Positions 1 to 9,873 of a stretch of DNA of 64,000 nt are shown piece after piece; within the stretch, counting starts at the first letter, position 1; every line of letters begins with the position of its first letter. Below the pieces are notes generated by a model. It had not been told where the DNA came from and ran no database searches. It saw only the letters and a program-made list of their open reading frames with translations. The position numbers and the translations under genes are program-made. Origin of the DNA: Globomyces pollinis-pini. Taxonomy: Eukaryota > Chytridiomycota > Chytridiomycetes > Rhizophydiales > Globomycetaceae. The stretch covers positions 1 through 64,000 of the forward strand of contig MU621104.1 in NCBI GenBank assembly GCA_025399215.1. Direction: 5' to 3'.

Positions 1-884
1 TGCCGACATACCACTTCATTTATAGTCAGGCGCAATGGTAAATGTTTTTGAATTACTTAGATTCTAGTAATGATTTGGATATACTACGAAAATGTATTGT
101 GTCAAGTTGCTTTAGTAGATCGGCCAAATTAAATTGTGATGGAACTTATTCAACCGTGAAAGATGATGATCGAACTTAAATTAGTTTGATAATCATTAAC
201 TATTTCAGAAAATGGATGAACTCTGTGTTATCCAAAGGTGCTCTAGAATGTAGTCATTTGTTTTTGTTTTAATCATTAGTGAACCGTGACTGTTATTGAA
301 CGACGGGTAATATATGCAAGCCATTAGAATTTGGCTAGCCCAAATCTCTAATGGCTTGCCATTATCTTGTTAGTGGCTCTTTTTGGCACCCAACTACACA
401 TATTTTTACTGTTTTTTGTTCGTATAGCAGCAAATCGCGTGAAAAGTGTCGCAGCATCTTCCAGTCTTCTCAAAAAATGTATGTATATCAGAAAAAAAAC
501 TGCTGAAAGAGTATTCATTCTGTTTCTTCAATGCTTTTCATAATGAGCAGTACCTTTATTTTTAAAAATGTAATTAGGCTCTATTTTTTGTAATGAGCAT
601 TGAAGAAACATTCAATAAGTTTGTTAAGATTATCTATGAGATAATAGTTATTGTGACGAATTACATCTAAATCTAAAAACTAATAATCAGCTGTTTCTTC
701 AAAACTTTTCACAATGAAATGCATAGTTAGAAGAGTTGCTGATCAATTAATAGACACTGCTCTTCGTCAGTCCATTTGGAATTCGGGACTCTTGGTTTAA
801 AAAATTGAAGGATGCCGGACAACTAGATGCACTGATACTTTATTTGTAAGCAGAAGAATTATATTGATTGAATGCTATGAATCT
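1..884. other. Gene-poor left edge
   Basis: I see no convincing coding exon in this stretch in either strand. It is AT-rich, contains one strong hairpin (described separately) and a loosely repeated phrase built around TTTCTTCAA...CTTTTCA.AATGA near 520-545 and 690-715, with a partly inverted version near 594-610. It lies downstream of the Sel1-repeat gene, which is transcribed leftwards, and may hold that gene's 3' region. Confidence 0.5.
316..359. repeat. Near-perfect 44-nt hairpin
   Basis: A 13-nt arm (GCAAGCCATTAGA) is followed by ATTTGG, a short CTAGC loop, CCAAAT, one unpaired C, and then the exact reverse complement of the first arm. That makes 19 base pairs interrupted by one bulged base. 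It sits about 0.5 kb past the end of the Sel1-repeat gene. It could be a structured RNA, a footprint of a small inverted-repeat element, or a processing signal; nothing nearby tells which. Confidence 0.7.
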
Positions 885-2270
885 TCACTTTGCCATACAA
901 CATCCACCCAATCGTGATTCTTTATCTTTGTTTGCTGGTATTTTTGGATGGCAATGCCAAAGTAATAATTGATTTTCCTTCGATCTCTCAAAGCAACTTT
1001 CCAATTGCTCAATATCAGTATTGGTGGGATTTGGGAATGAATTACTGCTACCATGGGTAAGTATAGCATAAATTGATAATTGAATATCTTCGTTCGCCTC
1101 TGGAAGACCGGAAAATCCAAGCAGTCCAAGAAGATGTTGCTGTTTTGCAGCATACCAATAATGAGCTGCATATAAGGTTCTTGAATCAAACTGATGGTTT
1201 GGGATCTCTTTTGGAAAAAATTGTAGATATCGTGCATATTCATATGCACCATCTACATTACCATATGCTGCTGAAGATCCAAATATTGGCGCGTAAGCAC
1301 TTGTGGAAACTCCAGGGGTTAAACTTAGCAGAAGGCAGGTGCGATAAATCTCCAAGCCTACGTCTTTTGCGTCCGGTAAATAATATCGAGGGACATTCAT
1401 CGTATATTTAACCAATTTTGAATCTTCGGATAAGTACCTCCTGTATATTTTCTGGAATAAAGGTTTTATAGTTTCATTAAAGATCAATTCATTTTTTTTG
1501 TCCAATCCCCTATCGTTTCCGAATTCCATCAATTTGTAGCCATTCAAAAGTTTATCTAAACTGTTTTTTGTGATTAATCTATCATTTAAGTGAGTGATAT
1601 CCATCTCATTTGCAACCACTCGGATACCAATTGAAAATACTGCATCTGATAGACCTTGTGCAGCAGACTTATATATCCATTGTAATGATTCATTTTGATC
1701 AATCGGTATTCCACCTGTTCCATTCATTAAAATCATTGAGATACGGTATTGTGACTTTGGGTGTTGATATTTAAACTCTGGTGTTTTATCATTGATAGTC
1801 ATACTAACTGTTTTATATATATCTAAAGCTTTTTTAACATCTCTAGCAACTAACTGGTTGCCAAAATTATCATCTACCCCATATTCAAAACATCTTCCAT
1901 AATAGTAACATGCCAAATCATAACCACTCTCTGCAGCTTCCTTTAAATATTGCATAGTTTCGGGTGTATCGCCATCAATTAGCTTATCGATTTGCGAGCA
2001 TTGAAACTTTACAATTGGATCAGTTGACTCCTCTGCTGCCTTTGTTAACCAAACCTTTGATAAATCGAGCATCTTATTCTCGAATAATATAACTGCTATT
2101 TCTAGCATACAATCCGCTGGAGACTTGACCTTATCGCTTAACAACTCTAAGTAAAGTCTTTCATAGTCTCTTGCTGCTTGTACTGTTCTAAAGCTATTGG
2201 CACCAGTTGTATCGTAATCTGTTCCACCAATTTTTGTAGAGATTTCTGAATTGGAATCTACTTCGATCAT
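885..2270 (-). CDS. Sel1-repeat protein, Skt5/Chs4-like
   Basis: Single-exon protein of about 461 residues; I take the ATG giving MIEVDSN as start rather than an upstream TTG. It is made of Sel1-type helical repeats: clear units around residues 100-130 (AAESGYDLACYYYGRCFEYG) and 195-220 (SAAQGLSDAVFSIG), the alanine/glycine spacing typical of the family. Fungal proteins of this kind (Skt5/Chs4) are scaffolds that activate chitin synthase at the membrane. The last four residues are CMAK, preceded by GGC, which resembles a CaaX prenylation box although a final Lys is unusual. Chitin-synthase regulation is inferred from repeat type and tail only; another Sel1 scaffold role is possible. Confidence 0.8.
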   Translation of the reverse strand: MIEVDSNSEISTKIGGTDYDTTGANSFRTVQAARDYERLYLELLSDKVKSPADCMLEIAVILFENKMLDLSKVWLTKAAEESTDPIVKFQCSQIDKLIDGDTPETMQYLKEAAESGYDLACYYYGRCFEYGVDDNFGNQLVARDVKKALDIYKTVSMTINDKTPEFKYQHPKSQYRISMILMNGTGGIPIDQNESLQWIYKSAAQGLSDAVFSIGIRVVANEMDITHLNDRLITKNSLDKLLNGYKLMEFGNDRGLDKKNELIFNETIKPLFQKIYRRYLSEDSKLVKYTMNVPRYYLPDAKDVGLEIYRTCLLLSLTPGVSTSAYAPIFGSSAAYGNVDGAYEYARYLQFFPKEIPNHQFDSRTLYAAHYWYAAKQQHLLGLLGFSGLPEANEDIQLSIYAILTHGSSNSFPNPTNTDIEQLESCFERSKENQLLLWHCHPKIPANKDKESRLGGCCMAK

Positions 2271-2557
2271 TTTCAAAGATTTATCAGTGAAAATCTATCA
2301 CATCCAATTTGTTTCAGTTTTCAGTCATATGGGATATAAAAAGACCGAAAACGATAGGGTGGGCCCTATGTGGCAGATATCACTACAAAATCATTTTATA
2401 AAGATAAAAATGATAAATACAGAGTTGCATTAGAAGACCTATGGGAATTCCATCCACTGGAAGGCACTCAGGCAGAAATGCAAATTCGCGATTAATTTTA
2501 TGACTTGAATAAGAAATATGGAGCGATGATGATAAAGAAATAAAATAATTACAGAAT
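2271..2557. other. Intergenic, no feature seen
   Basis: Short spacer between the start of the Sel1 gene and the stop of the VTT-family gene. It must hold the promoter of the Sel1 gene and the 3' end of the next one. No TATA-like or repeated element stands out. Confidence 0.4.
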
Positions 2558-3794
2558 TTATTGGCCCCATTTATGGCCAGTCTCGGTTGTATTTGATAGA
2601 ATTAATGGTATCCCAACTGATAAACTGATAGTCATCACAACACTAACTGACATCAAAATCAATTTTTCGCGTTTTGTAAAACTGTTTTTACCTAGAAATG
2701 TTAAGAACATTAAATGGTTACTTTGAGTTGGCTGGTTCTCTATTTGTATGTCATTTCGTTCCATCATCAAGGATGTACTTTTATCAGATCCGAATGAATT
2801 TCCCCCATCAGGTTTGGCATGGCTATTGGCTTCCAGTGATTTTATGATTGCAGTGCTGGTTAATTTATCATTTGTCAGATGTTTCGGTGAAGTTGGCGAT
2901 TCCTTTGTCTGTTTTGGGATAACATTCTCTGGCACACTATCAACAGGTGTTTCTTTTTCAATCGTTTCCAAGTCAATTACATTTCGAAGTGCTCGTTTAG
3001 CCAACAGGGTAATAAATATAAACACGCCAATGGCAAAGGTAGAAGCAATAAGGACTGTCAATAAAGTTACTAGGAATAAGAAAATGAACAACTTACCTCT
3101 TAATGGAGTTTTAATATCATCATTGATAGATGATAAGAACGACCCAACCATGCATTGTAAAAACACTGATGGTACCATTCCGAACGTACCAAACAAAATC
3201 GCAACTAACTATACAAAGCATCAAACCTAATAGCCACAATACCTTAATATCTGTTCCAGCTAATAGATAGTTTGTCAATCCAAACGGCATTGGAGTCAAT
3301 CTAATCAGAAACACCAATTTATAACCTAAAGGTTAATTCAAAAACCTATCAAACCTTGCTCTCGAAACGCATCATTTAAAGCCTTAACCTTTGGACTATT
3401 CCCAAACTTTTTCTGCAGCCAAGATTTCAGAATAGTTTTGCACAACCCAAATGCAATTAAGACTCCTAATTGAGCAGCGACATAAGCAATAAAAACTGCA
3501 AAGGGTAGCGGCTTGAATAAAACTCCTCCAATAACATGCAGGATAAACATTGGTAACATAAAAGCACTCCAAGTAGCCAATAACAATACATACAACACTG
3601 TACCAATTTTAGGATTGTGTTCGATGTAAATTAAAATGAATTTGATTGCTTTTAGTATTTGTTTATGAAACTATCATCAATATCTGTAAATTTTGAATAT
3701 GAATTACCACTATTCCCAATCCACTAAGTGAACCAATTACAATCAAAAAAAAGAGAAGTCCAAGATGATTCCTATTCAATTTAGGAAGGTTCAT
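2558..3794 (-). CDS. VTT/TVP38-TMEM64 family membrane protein
   Basis: Four exons joined through introns at 3671-3707 (37 nt), 3326-3345 (20 nt) and 3209-3242 (34 nt) give 381 residues with a closed frame. The joined core reads ...FREQGLIGYKLVFLIRLTP, then PFGLTNYLLAGTD, then FGTFGMVPSVFLQCMVGS, the order and motifs of the VTT domain of TVP38/TMEM64 proteins (Golgi or ER membrane proteins; some relatives are scramblases). An N-terminal membrane helix precedes the domain; after it come another long hydrophobic stretch, a polar Ser/Thr/Lys-rich segment and a final hydrophobic helix. Start chosen at the first ATG (MNLPKLNRN); an in-frame TTG lies 17 codons upstream. The 20-nt intron is among the shortest in the window. 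Confidence 0.85.
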
Positions 3795-4464
3795 TTTTGT
3801 TTTAAAAAGTTCAGGTGTTTTGTAATGGAAAGTGGAGACATTCAATTGGGGTGACGTATCTCTTGGTGTTCACATGCTCTTGTTGATTTGTTAAATTGAA
3901 TAGACAATATTAAATCGACAAATCTAGTATATTATTTACTTTGTTTAAATAAGGATAGTTCTTTTTCATCGAACTGACAATATTTAAAATAATGAAAAAC
4001 TACCAAGGTCATATTTTTGGGTTAATAATAAAGTAGTTGGAATTTTTAATAAAAGATTATGATTCTTAATATAGGATAATGATTATTGGAGTTCAGAGAT
4101 ATGATAACTAAGGCGAGACTTGGTTCTCGCGTTGTCTGGGACCCACCAATACAAATTAAATCGAACTATTAGATAAATACTAATCTGTAATAATTTGTAA
4201 TCATCACAACATAAATATTAGGTTTTGGTGTGTAACATCCTTGTAAATTTGGACCAATTATCTTGACAAAATCGGAATCCAAGGATTCAAAAAACGTGAT
4301 AGTTTGAGTAATATTAATCAGATCAGCTTATAAATGGATTAATAATCCATGACTAAATCAACAGCAGTAGAGGTGCCTATTCACCAATCATGGCAATAAC
4401 CGTGAACGAATTGATTATTTTCCCAACTGTCTACGTTGAATAGAGCATTCATTTAAGTATATTT
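3795..4464. other. Intergenic, no gene recognised
   Basis: About 670 bases of AT-rich sequence between two leftward genes. No coding exon, tRNA or clear repeat is visible. It should contain the promoter of the VTT-family gene near its left side and the 3' untranslated region of the small membrane protein near its right side. Confidence 0.4.
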
Positions 4465-4809
4465 CTAGTTCGTTTTATTAAACACTCTCCTATTCAAAAA
4501 TAGAAAATATAAAGCACCAACAAATATCCCAATAAAACTAAATCCATTGCACATTCCTTTGGCATCCAATGATGGCAACACTCGTAGTATGCTCTCTGGG
4601 TAAGAATTTTGAACAATGGATATAATATTATATACAACTATACCAGCCAATCCAAACCCTATCATTGACCAAGCCAAACTACCTTTAATATTTGTGGGTG
4701 TCGGATGTAAAGCTTCTCTTGCTTGGCCTTCAATCAGTCGCCGGATTATGTCTTTATTCGTCTTATTATCTAACGGTTTTTGGCAAAGGTTACAACAATC
4801 TAACCCCAT
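4465..4809 (-). CDS. Small two-pass membrane protein, unknown
   Basis: A 114-residue reading frame starting MGLDCCNLCQKPLD. It begins with a cluster of three cysteines (CC..C) that could bind a metal or be lipidated. A polar basic stretch (IIRRLIEGQ) follows, then two hydrophobic segments at about residues 43-65 and 88-106 that look like membrane helices, and a short basic C-terminus (NRRVFNKTN). I do not recognise the family. The frame is open from ATG to stop without introns and the membrane-protein composition is coherent, so I accept it as a gene, without a function. Confidence 0.55.
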   Translation of the reverse strand: MGLDCCNLCQKPLDNKTNKDIIRRLIEGQAREALHPTPTNIKGSLAWSMIGFGLAGIVVYNIISIVQNSYPESILRVLPSLDAKGMCNGFSFIGIFVGALYFLFLNRRVFNKTN

Positions 4810-4891
4810 AGCAATGTTTGTGAAAAAAAGGAAAGTGGTTACGGTTCTAATATTGGTCCCTAACGCTTATTTATTGAACCGAACAAGTTAA

Positions 4892-5790
4892 CTCCATGGA
4901 AAAAGAAGCTTATCCATTTCATCGGTATCCAATATGTATTTGCTTTAGAAGTACGTTTCGTGGTACAAAACTAAATCAAAGTCTAGATTATAATTTTAAC
5001 AACGTTATGAGTTTTGACATGGTTATTATGTAATTGAGAATATTTTTTCTATACCATCAGGTTTATGATTTGAAAGCAAACTTAATATCAAGAATTGGTT
5101 ATCAAATCTACAAGACACGAACCGCTTACATGCCGCGCATTTTATTCTTGGTAATCGTAATAATAATAGTTTCCTGATCATTGTCAACCAAAGCAACATT
5201 GTCAGCTGACAATTTAGGTTCAGGAATTCAATCAGAAACCTCTCCGAAAACTTGAGAGGATTTTCCTTAACACAACACTTCTCTCCCACCGACAACGTTT
5301 TTCCTTGTTGGTAGGCTTTTCAGATTTAATAAAGAAAAGTTTTGGATCAGCTGATTCAAGATTGTCAATATGAATTCTGGAAGATATTCTTGTATAGTAG
5401 ATCTTGAGTCCAAACGATATACATCTTTGGATAAAAAAACAGAACGTCTGGCTGAATTTCATTGGAAGAGCAAAGTTGGATCATTATCTGGTGGTTTATT
5501 GCAAAAGTCGTAATGCAAGTTTGCACGTTTAACAAAGATATAAATAGCTTTGGATCACATAACTCCGTAGAATATCGTCCTGGACAATCTTTGTTGCCTT
5601 TGCCGTTAATGCCACGACTTCCAAAAATTAAGTTTTCTGTATTTATCTCACTCGAAAACCAAATTGTAGTTACATAACTTTTTCAGGAGAACATTAAAAG
5701 TTTGATTTATCATTAATATTTATTAGAAATACAATCGCTGATTGAGATGATAATACTTGATTTATATTCTATATGGAAGTTCCTCTAGTC
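4892..5790 (+). pseudogene. Coding-like stretch, possibly broken gene
   Basis: Several consecutive pieces on the plus strand have coding character but I could not join them into one frame. From an ATG near 5130 a hydrophobic leader (MPRILFLVIVIII) could splice across a GT-AG interval to a frame running to about 5370. A second piece begins MNSGRYSCIVDLESKR near 5370, and a third ends near 5677 with PRLPKIKFSVFISLENQ. Stops or phase clashes remain at the junctions. It may be a fast-evolving multi-exon gene or a decayed one. No family is recognised, and the opposite strand frames look like shadows. Confidence 0.25.
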
Positions 5791-5806
5791 CTTGAATACC
5801 TGCGCG

Positions 5807-7153
5807 TTAAATTGACATGCACTTACATAAAGGACATTTGCTATTAAGATGTAACCACTCATCAATACATTCTTTGTGAAAGTGATGTTTACAACCAAGT
5901 TGTCGAAGACGATCCCCTTCTTCATACTCACATAGACAAATTGTACAAGTGGCCTCATCTCCATCTTCTAGTTCCAAAGTAGATTCTTTTGTATTTACAT
6001 TTGATGTCGAAAATGTTTCTTTACTGATTTTATCGCAACGCGAAAACAACTTGAATCTTCGTTTTTTCTTTTCTATTTTAGGATTTTTCGACTATGGTTA
6101 GTTACTTATTTGTGTACCAGATCGTCCATTTTTGAAATTGATGGTAAATTTTGATTGGTGTGTTGAATCAGGTCGTCATTCAAACCCATCTGATCAGTGC
6201 TCATTGGATTTGTACTTGAAGAATCAACAGGCATTTCAATATCAGCTTTCTTAGTGTTTTTTTTACGAAATCCAAATGTAGGAAATGCAGATATAAGTTC
6301 ATCTAATCTTAAAATAAATCGTATACCTGAAGCTCCAATCACTTTTGTTTTCTCTTCTGCTTCAACCATTTGTCGAAAGTATAGATACGTACAAGGGAAG
6401 AAAACTATAGCCACTAAAACCAAGAAAATCTATGGAAATATAAGAATGATACAATTTTGTGAGAAAAGACTAAATTGTGGATTGAAAATCATAAATGTTA
6501 CTTACAGGAAGCGCTAAGGAGATTATGTAGAGTAGCAGGTATACAATTGTAGTATAGAGGAGTATTATCGGACGTGGGGTGACTGTACAAAGAGGATGGT
6601 AGATTGTCACAAGTAATAAAAACTGGATGCCATACACCACGGATATTATAGCATTCCTCTTTGCCTCTACTTCTACCAATTCAGGAACATTGCGCGTTGA
6701 CTGTGTTTTTGTAAATGAATATGGTAAAAACGAAAGTGCCAAAAATTGAACTATTGTGTACATGATTATGAAGAGCATGTATCTGAAGTCAGGGTTTTGA
6801 TCCTTCGCGATTAAGATGGTGACAACTCCGAGTAAACACTAGTCATTATCAATTAAATAACTTACTTGAACAATCGAAATGATAATTTTTAATACAAACA
6901 CAATTTTACCAAAGGGAGTGCTACCAGAGTAGAGTTCAGGGATGTACTTGAACCCAATCTTGTATCTTTCAGTGAATGAAGGGGAAGTTGAAAGGTCAGC
7001 TGTCTGATATTCAACGATAGATTGAGAAGAGGGGACCACATGTGAATTGGAATCTACAACAGAATCAGTAACTTCTGTATGCTGTGTAGAAACTCCAGTG
7101 TGTCCCATATTTGTGGTGTGAGGTTCCATTGCTCTTGATTGTATATAACACAT
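5807..7153 (-). CDS. Multi-pass RING-H2 E3 ubiquitin ligase
   Basis: Four exons with introns at 6839-6865 (27 nt), 6430-6505 (76 nt) and 6092-6117 (26 nt) give 405 residues. The first ~85 residues are polar and Ser/Thr-rich. A group of hydrophobic segments follows (for example [58 protein letters not shown]), suggesting four or five membrane helices. The C-terminus holds a complete RING-H2 finger: CTIC, then C, C.HHFH, C, and CPLC, with Trp in the DEWL position. Such proteins sit in endomembranes and transfer ubiquitin from an E2 to membrane substrates. The RING is at the extreme C-terminus and faces the cytosol. Substrate unknown. Confidence 0.88.
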
Positions 7154-7593
7154 GTGTATAGTTTGATTGGTACTATTTATACTGATACGCCATCAACTGA
7201 ACACAAATCCAACTCACCGACAGAATATGAAAAAGGCGTAGTCATCGTCGTGTACAGCCATGCGTATGATGTGACTCTTTCATACGAGTTTTTTACAAAA
7301 GAGTCGGACTAGTAGCTTGAGGTTAAACTGTTTCTGTTTCTCAATTATTCAAATAAAAGTTTATTTTAGTGCTGACTGAACTACTTGTAAGTACTATTCT
7401 ATAGTTTATAGTTGAAGATTTGTATATAGGTGAGACAAAGGAAAGTGAGTGATGAATCTCCCACTTCCAAATCATCTACATCATATAGATACCACGTGTA
7501 AACTATCACTTTATCATAATTCAGCTTTCCTTTTGTACTGTCGATTAATGTATATGTATGACAATATCAAATAGTCATTTCACTGTTGCCTTT
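7154..7593. other. Intergenic between RING ligase and CTNNBL1
   Basis: About 440 bases lying upstream of the RING-H2 gene and downstream of CTNNBL1, both leftward. No coding segment is recognised. It should carry the RING gene promoter. Confidence 0.4.
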
Positions 7594-9773
7594 ATTTAAA
7601 CTGATACATCAAATACTACCAACATGCTCTTCAACAATTTTTTATGTTCCAAAACATCTTTGTCAGTACTATCAACCCCATAATTATCCAAATATTCTTT
7701 GCCCAATCAATCAACACAATCACATACCTTTAACAATCAACCCTACATTTTCCATTGTTTCATCCAGTTCTGGTAGCAATGTTGGTACCAATCTTTTAAT
7801 CTATTTTATCAACCAAAAAATAAATACTTCAGGAGATTCATGCATACAGTACATTAATATTATATCAATCAATTGTAGTGTGAATAACCCAGCGTCAAGT
7901 CGATTCATATACTCCAATTCGTCATCTTCATCCTGTTCTATTGTCCCGTCTTCTTTCAACATACTCAACCCCACTTTTAGTTTATATTGTGTGTGATAGA
8001 TTAATAATTGGTGTAGTTTTTCAAAATCAGATTCAATGAATTTGTAGATGAGTCTGAGTTTATGATCTTGTGATTGAAGGTTTTTGAACAGTGAGCATAT
8101 TATTGAAACGATGTGTTCTATTTTGTTAGTGGTTTAATTATAGAAAGTTCGTTGATAATATTCAAATTCACTGATGAAGGAAATAGTTATAAGCAGAATA
8201 AGATAGTATTGTTTGTTACATAACAAAATACCTTCTTCTTCTTTCTGTGAAAATTCGGGATATTGCTTCTTGTACTTTGCAGAACCTTTCTTTAGAAATG
8301 CTGAAAAGACTGATTTCAATCCACCTAATTCCACAAATAACTCTGCACCCTCTTGACTGTGTCCCAGTAGTACATGATCAATCACCTAAAATGGTTAGGT
8401 GTTTGTCATTTAATTGAGCATTAAGAATATATGTTTGCAGATGACTAGTGAGGCTTGATATCGAAATATACATAAACAATTTATGTGTGTTGATTAAACA
8501 AAAACATTCAAGTGCTTCATTGCAAGTAATTACCTTTATAGCTCTAGCTCTACAAAGTAACTTTTGCCTAAGGTAAACGAAAACAGTAAATACTTTATAA
8601 AGATGAACATCAGTTGTATGCCTTCAGCCTGAACGAAAGGCAATTTCAAGTCAGGTTCCTGTACAAGAGCACAAACGCAATCAAAAAGATTTTCCAACAT
8701 TTCAATTTCATCAGCATCTGTTGGATCTTTTTTGCGATACCTTGCCAAGATCAAGAGTATGGAATCCAAACCACCTGAGGAAATGAATTTGTGTTTGTTT
8801 TCTTTGTTGGATTGGAGTAGAATAGCTAGCAACTCGGTAGCATATTGAATGATTGAGTCAAATTGTTTCAGCGATAGTCTTTTTAGGATCCATGGGATAA
8901 TTGAGTTGAATACTTTGACTTCTAGTTCCGGATCTATCGATACAAAGTTTTCCATTATACCTGTTACATTAGAAGCAGGTTACATTTTAAAAGAATACAA
9001 AGTAAATGATTATTTGGTTTAGAAGAATAGTCAATATCTATATGGTAATTGAAGGAATGATACAATTATAGATGAATTGAGGCACATTAAAAAGAATTTG
9101 TAAAAATAGGATGCGAGGTTGATTAACAGACGTATACATACCTAAAATTAAGACTATAGAGTGTACTAAGAGTGTCAAAGATTCCCTGCCGATCATCAGC
9201 ACGATCATCAAGTAAACGGTCTAAATTAGCGACTAGTAAGGACAAGATATCGGCATCCAACTAAATAATTAGTAAGATTTTATTCATTACCCAAGAGTGC
9301 AAGAGTTGTTTTATACCTTGAGCCGCTTTAGGGGTAGTTTGATCAACTGTATCATCATCAGTGAATTCATTTATGAGGGTTAGAGTTGAAAGTACGATGT
9401 CTGTATTTTCATGAGCTAGTAAAGATAGAATGGAGACCTAACGTTAAGAAGAAGAGAATACATGAGAGTTTAATTGAATTAATACAGGGAATAACTCTGG
9501 GGAAGAAGAGATAGAAGTGAGAGCCGAGATGGCATCATCTAGAGCTTGTTCCGAGTCAATGAATTTGAGAGGGTTATTAGAGTATTTTGAACGCAATAAA
9601 GTATTTGAAGATAGTGATTTTTCCAAAGTAAACTAATTATTAAATTATGTGATTACTAATAATTTTTTGATAGTATTAGTATCCGTTTCATGAATGGTAG
9701 TATCCAAATCTTGTTGTTTAGGATTAATATGATCCAGTTTAAGTTTCTTTGAAGGCGGTACTTTGAATTCCAT
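7594..9773 (-). CDS. CTNNBL1: Beta-catenin-like protein 1 (CTNNBL1)
   Basis: Multi-exon gene starting MEFKVPPSKKLKLDH, with a lysine-rich stretch like the N-terminal nuclear localisation signal of the family. Recognisable family blocks in order: DDAISALTSISSSPELFPVL; an armadillo-type segment with QYATELLAILLQSNKENKHKF; the block EIEMLENLFDCVCALVQEPDLKLPFV; the block GAELFVELGGLKSVFSAF; and EYMNRLDAGLFTLQLIDII near the C-terminus. CTNNBL1 is a nuclear armadillo protein bound to the PRP19-CDC5L (NineTeen) spliceosome complex. Introns resolved include 24 nt after the first exon and 27 and 31 nt near the 3' end; some middle joins are approximate. It diverges from gamma-tubulin across a 100-bp promoter. 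Confidence 0.92.
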
Positions 9774-9873
9774 TGGATCGTATTCGAATTGGTAATAGTA
9801 TTTAGGGTTAGGGTTATTAGGGTTATTTGATTAGGGTTATTTTGTCTTCTTAGGGTTGGACAAAGTAAAAGGA
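9774..9873. promoter_or_regulatory. Bidirectional promoter with telomere-like boxes
   Basis: Only 100 bases separate the start codons of CTNNBL1 (left) and gamma-tubulin (right). They contain five TTAGGG hexamers at about 9802, 9808, 9817, 9831 and 9850, each followed by TT (TTAGGGTT), all in the same orientation. TTAGGG boxes in promoters are bound by Myb-type factors such as Tbf1 in fungi, and plants use the similar telo-box. That this cluster drives both genes is inferred from position. No TATA box is obvious. Confidence 0.7.

Noticed and set aside
7586..7996. Plus-strand frame of 136 residues rich in Ser, Asn and Ile
   Set aside because: It lies exactly opposite the C-terminal exons of CTNNBL1, whose minus-strand reading matches the family; the plus frame is its shadow.
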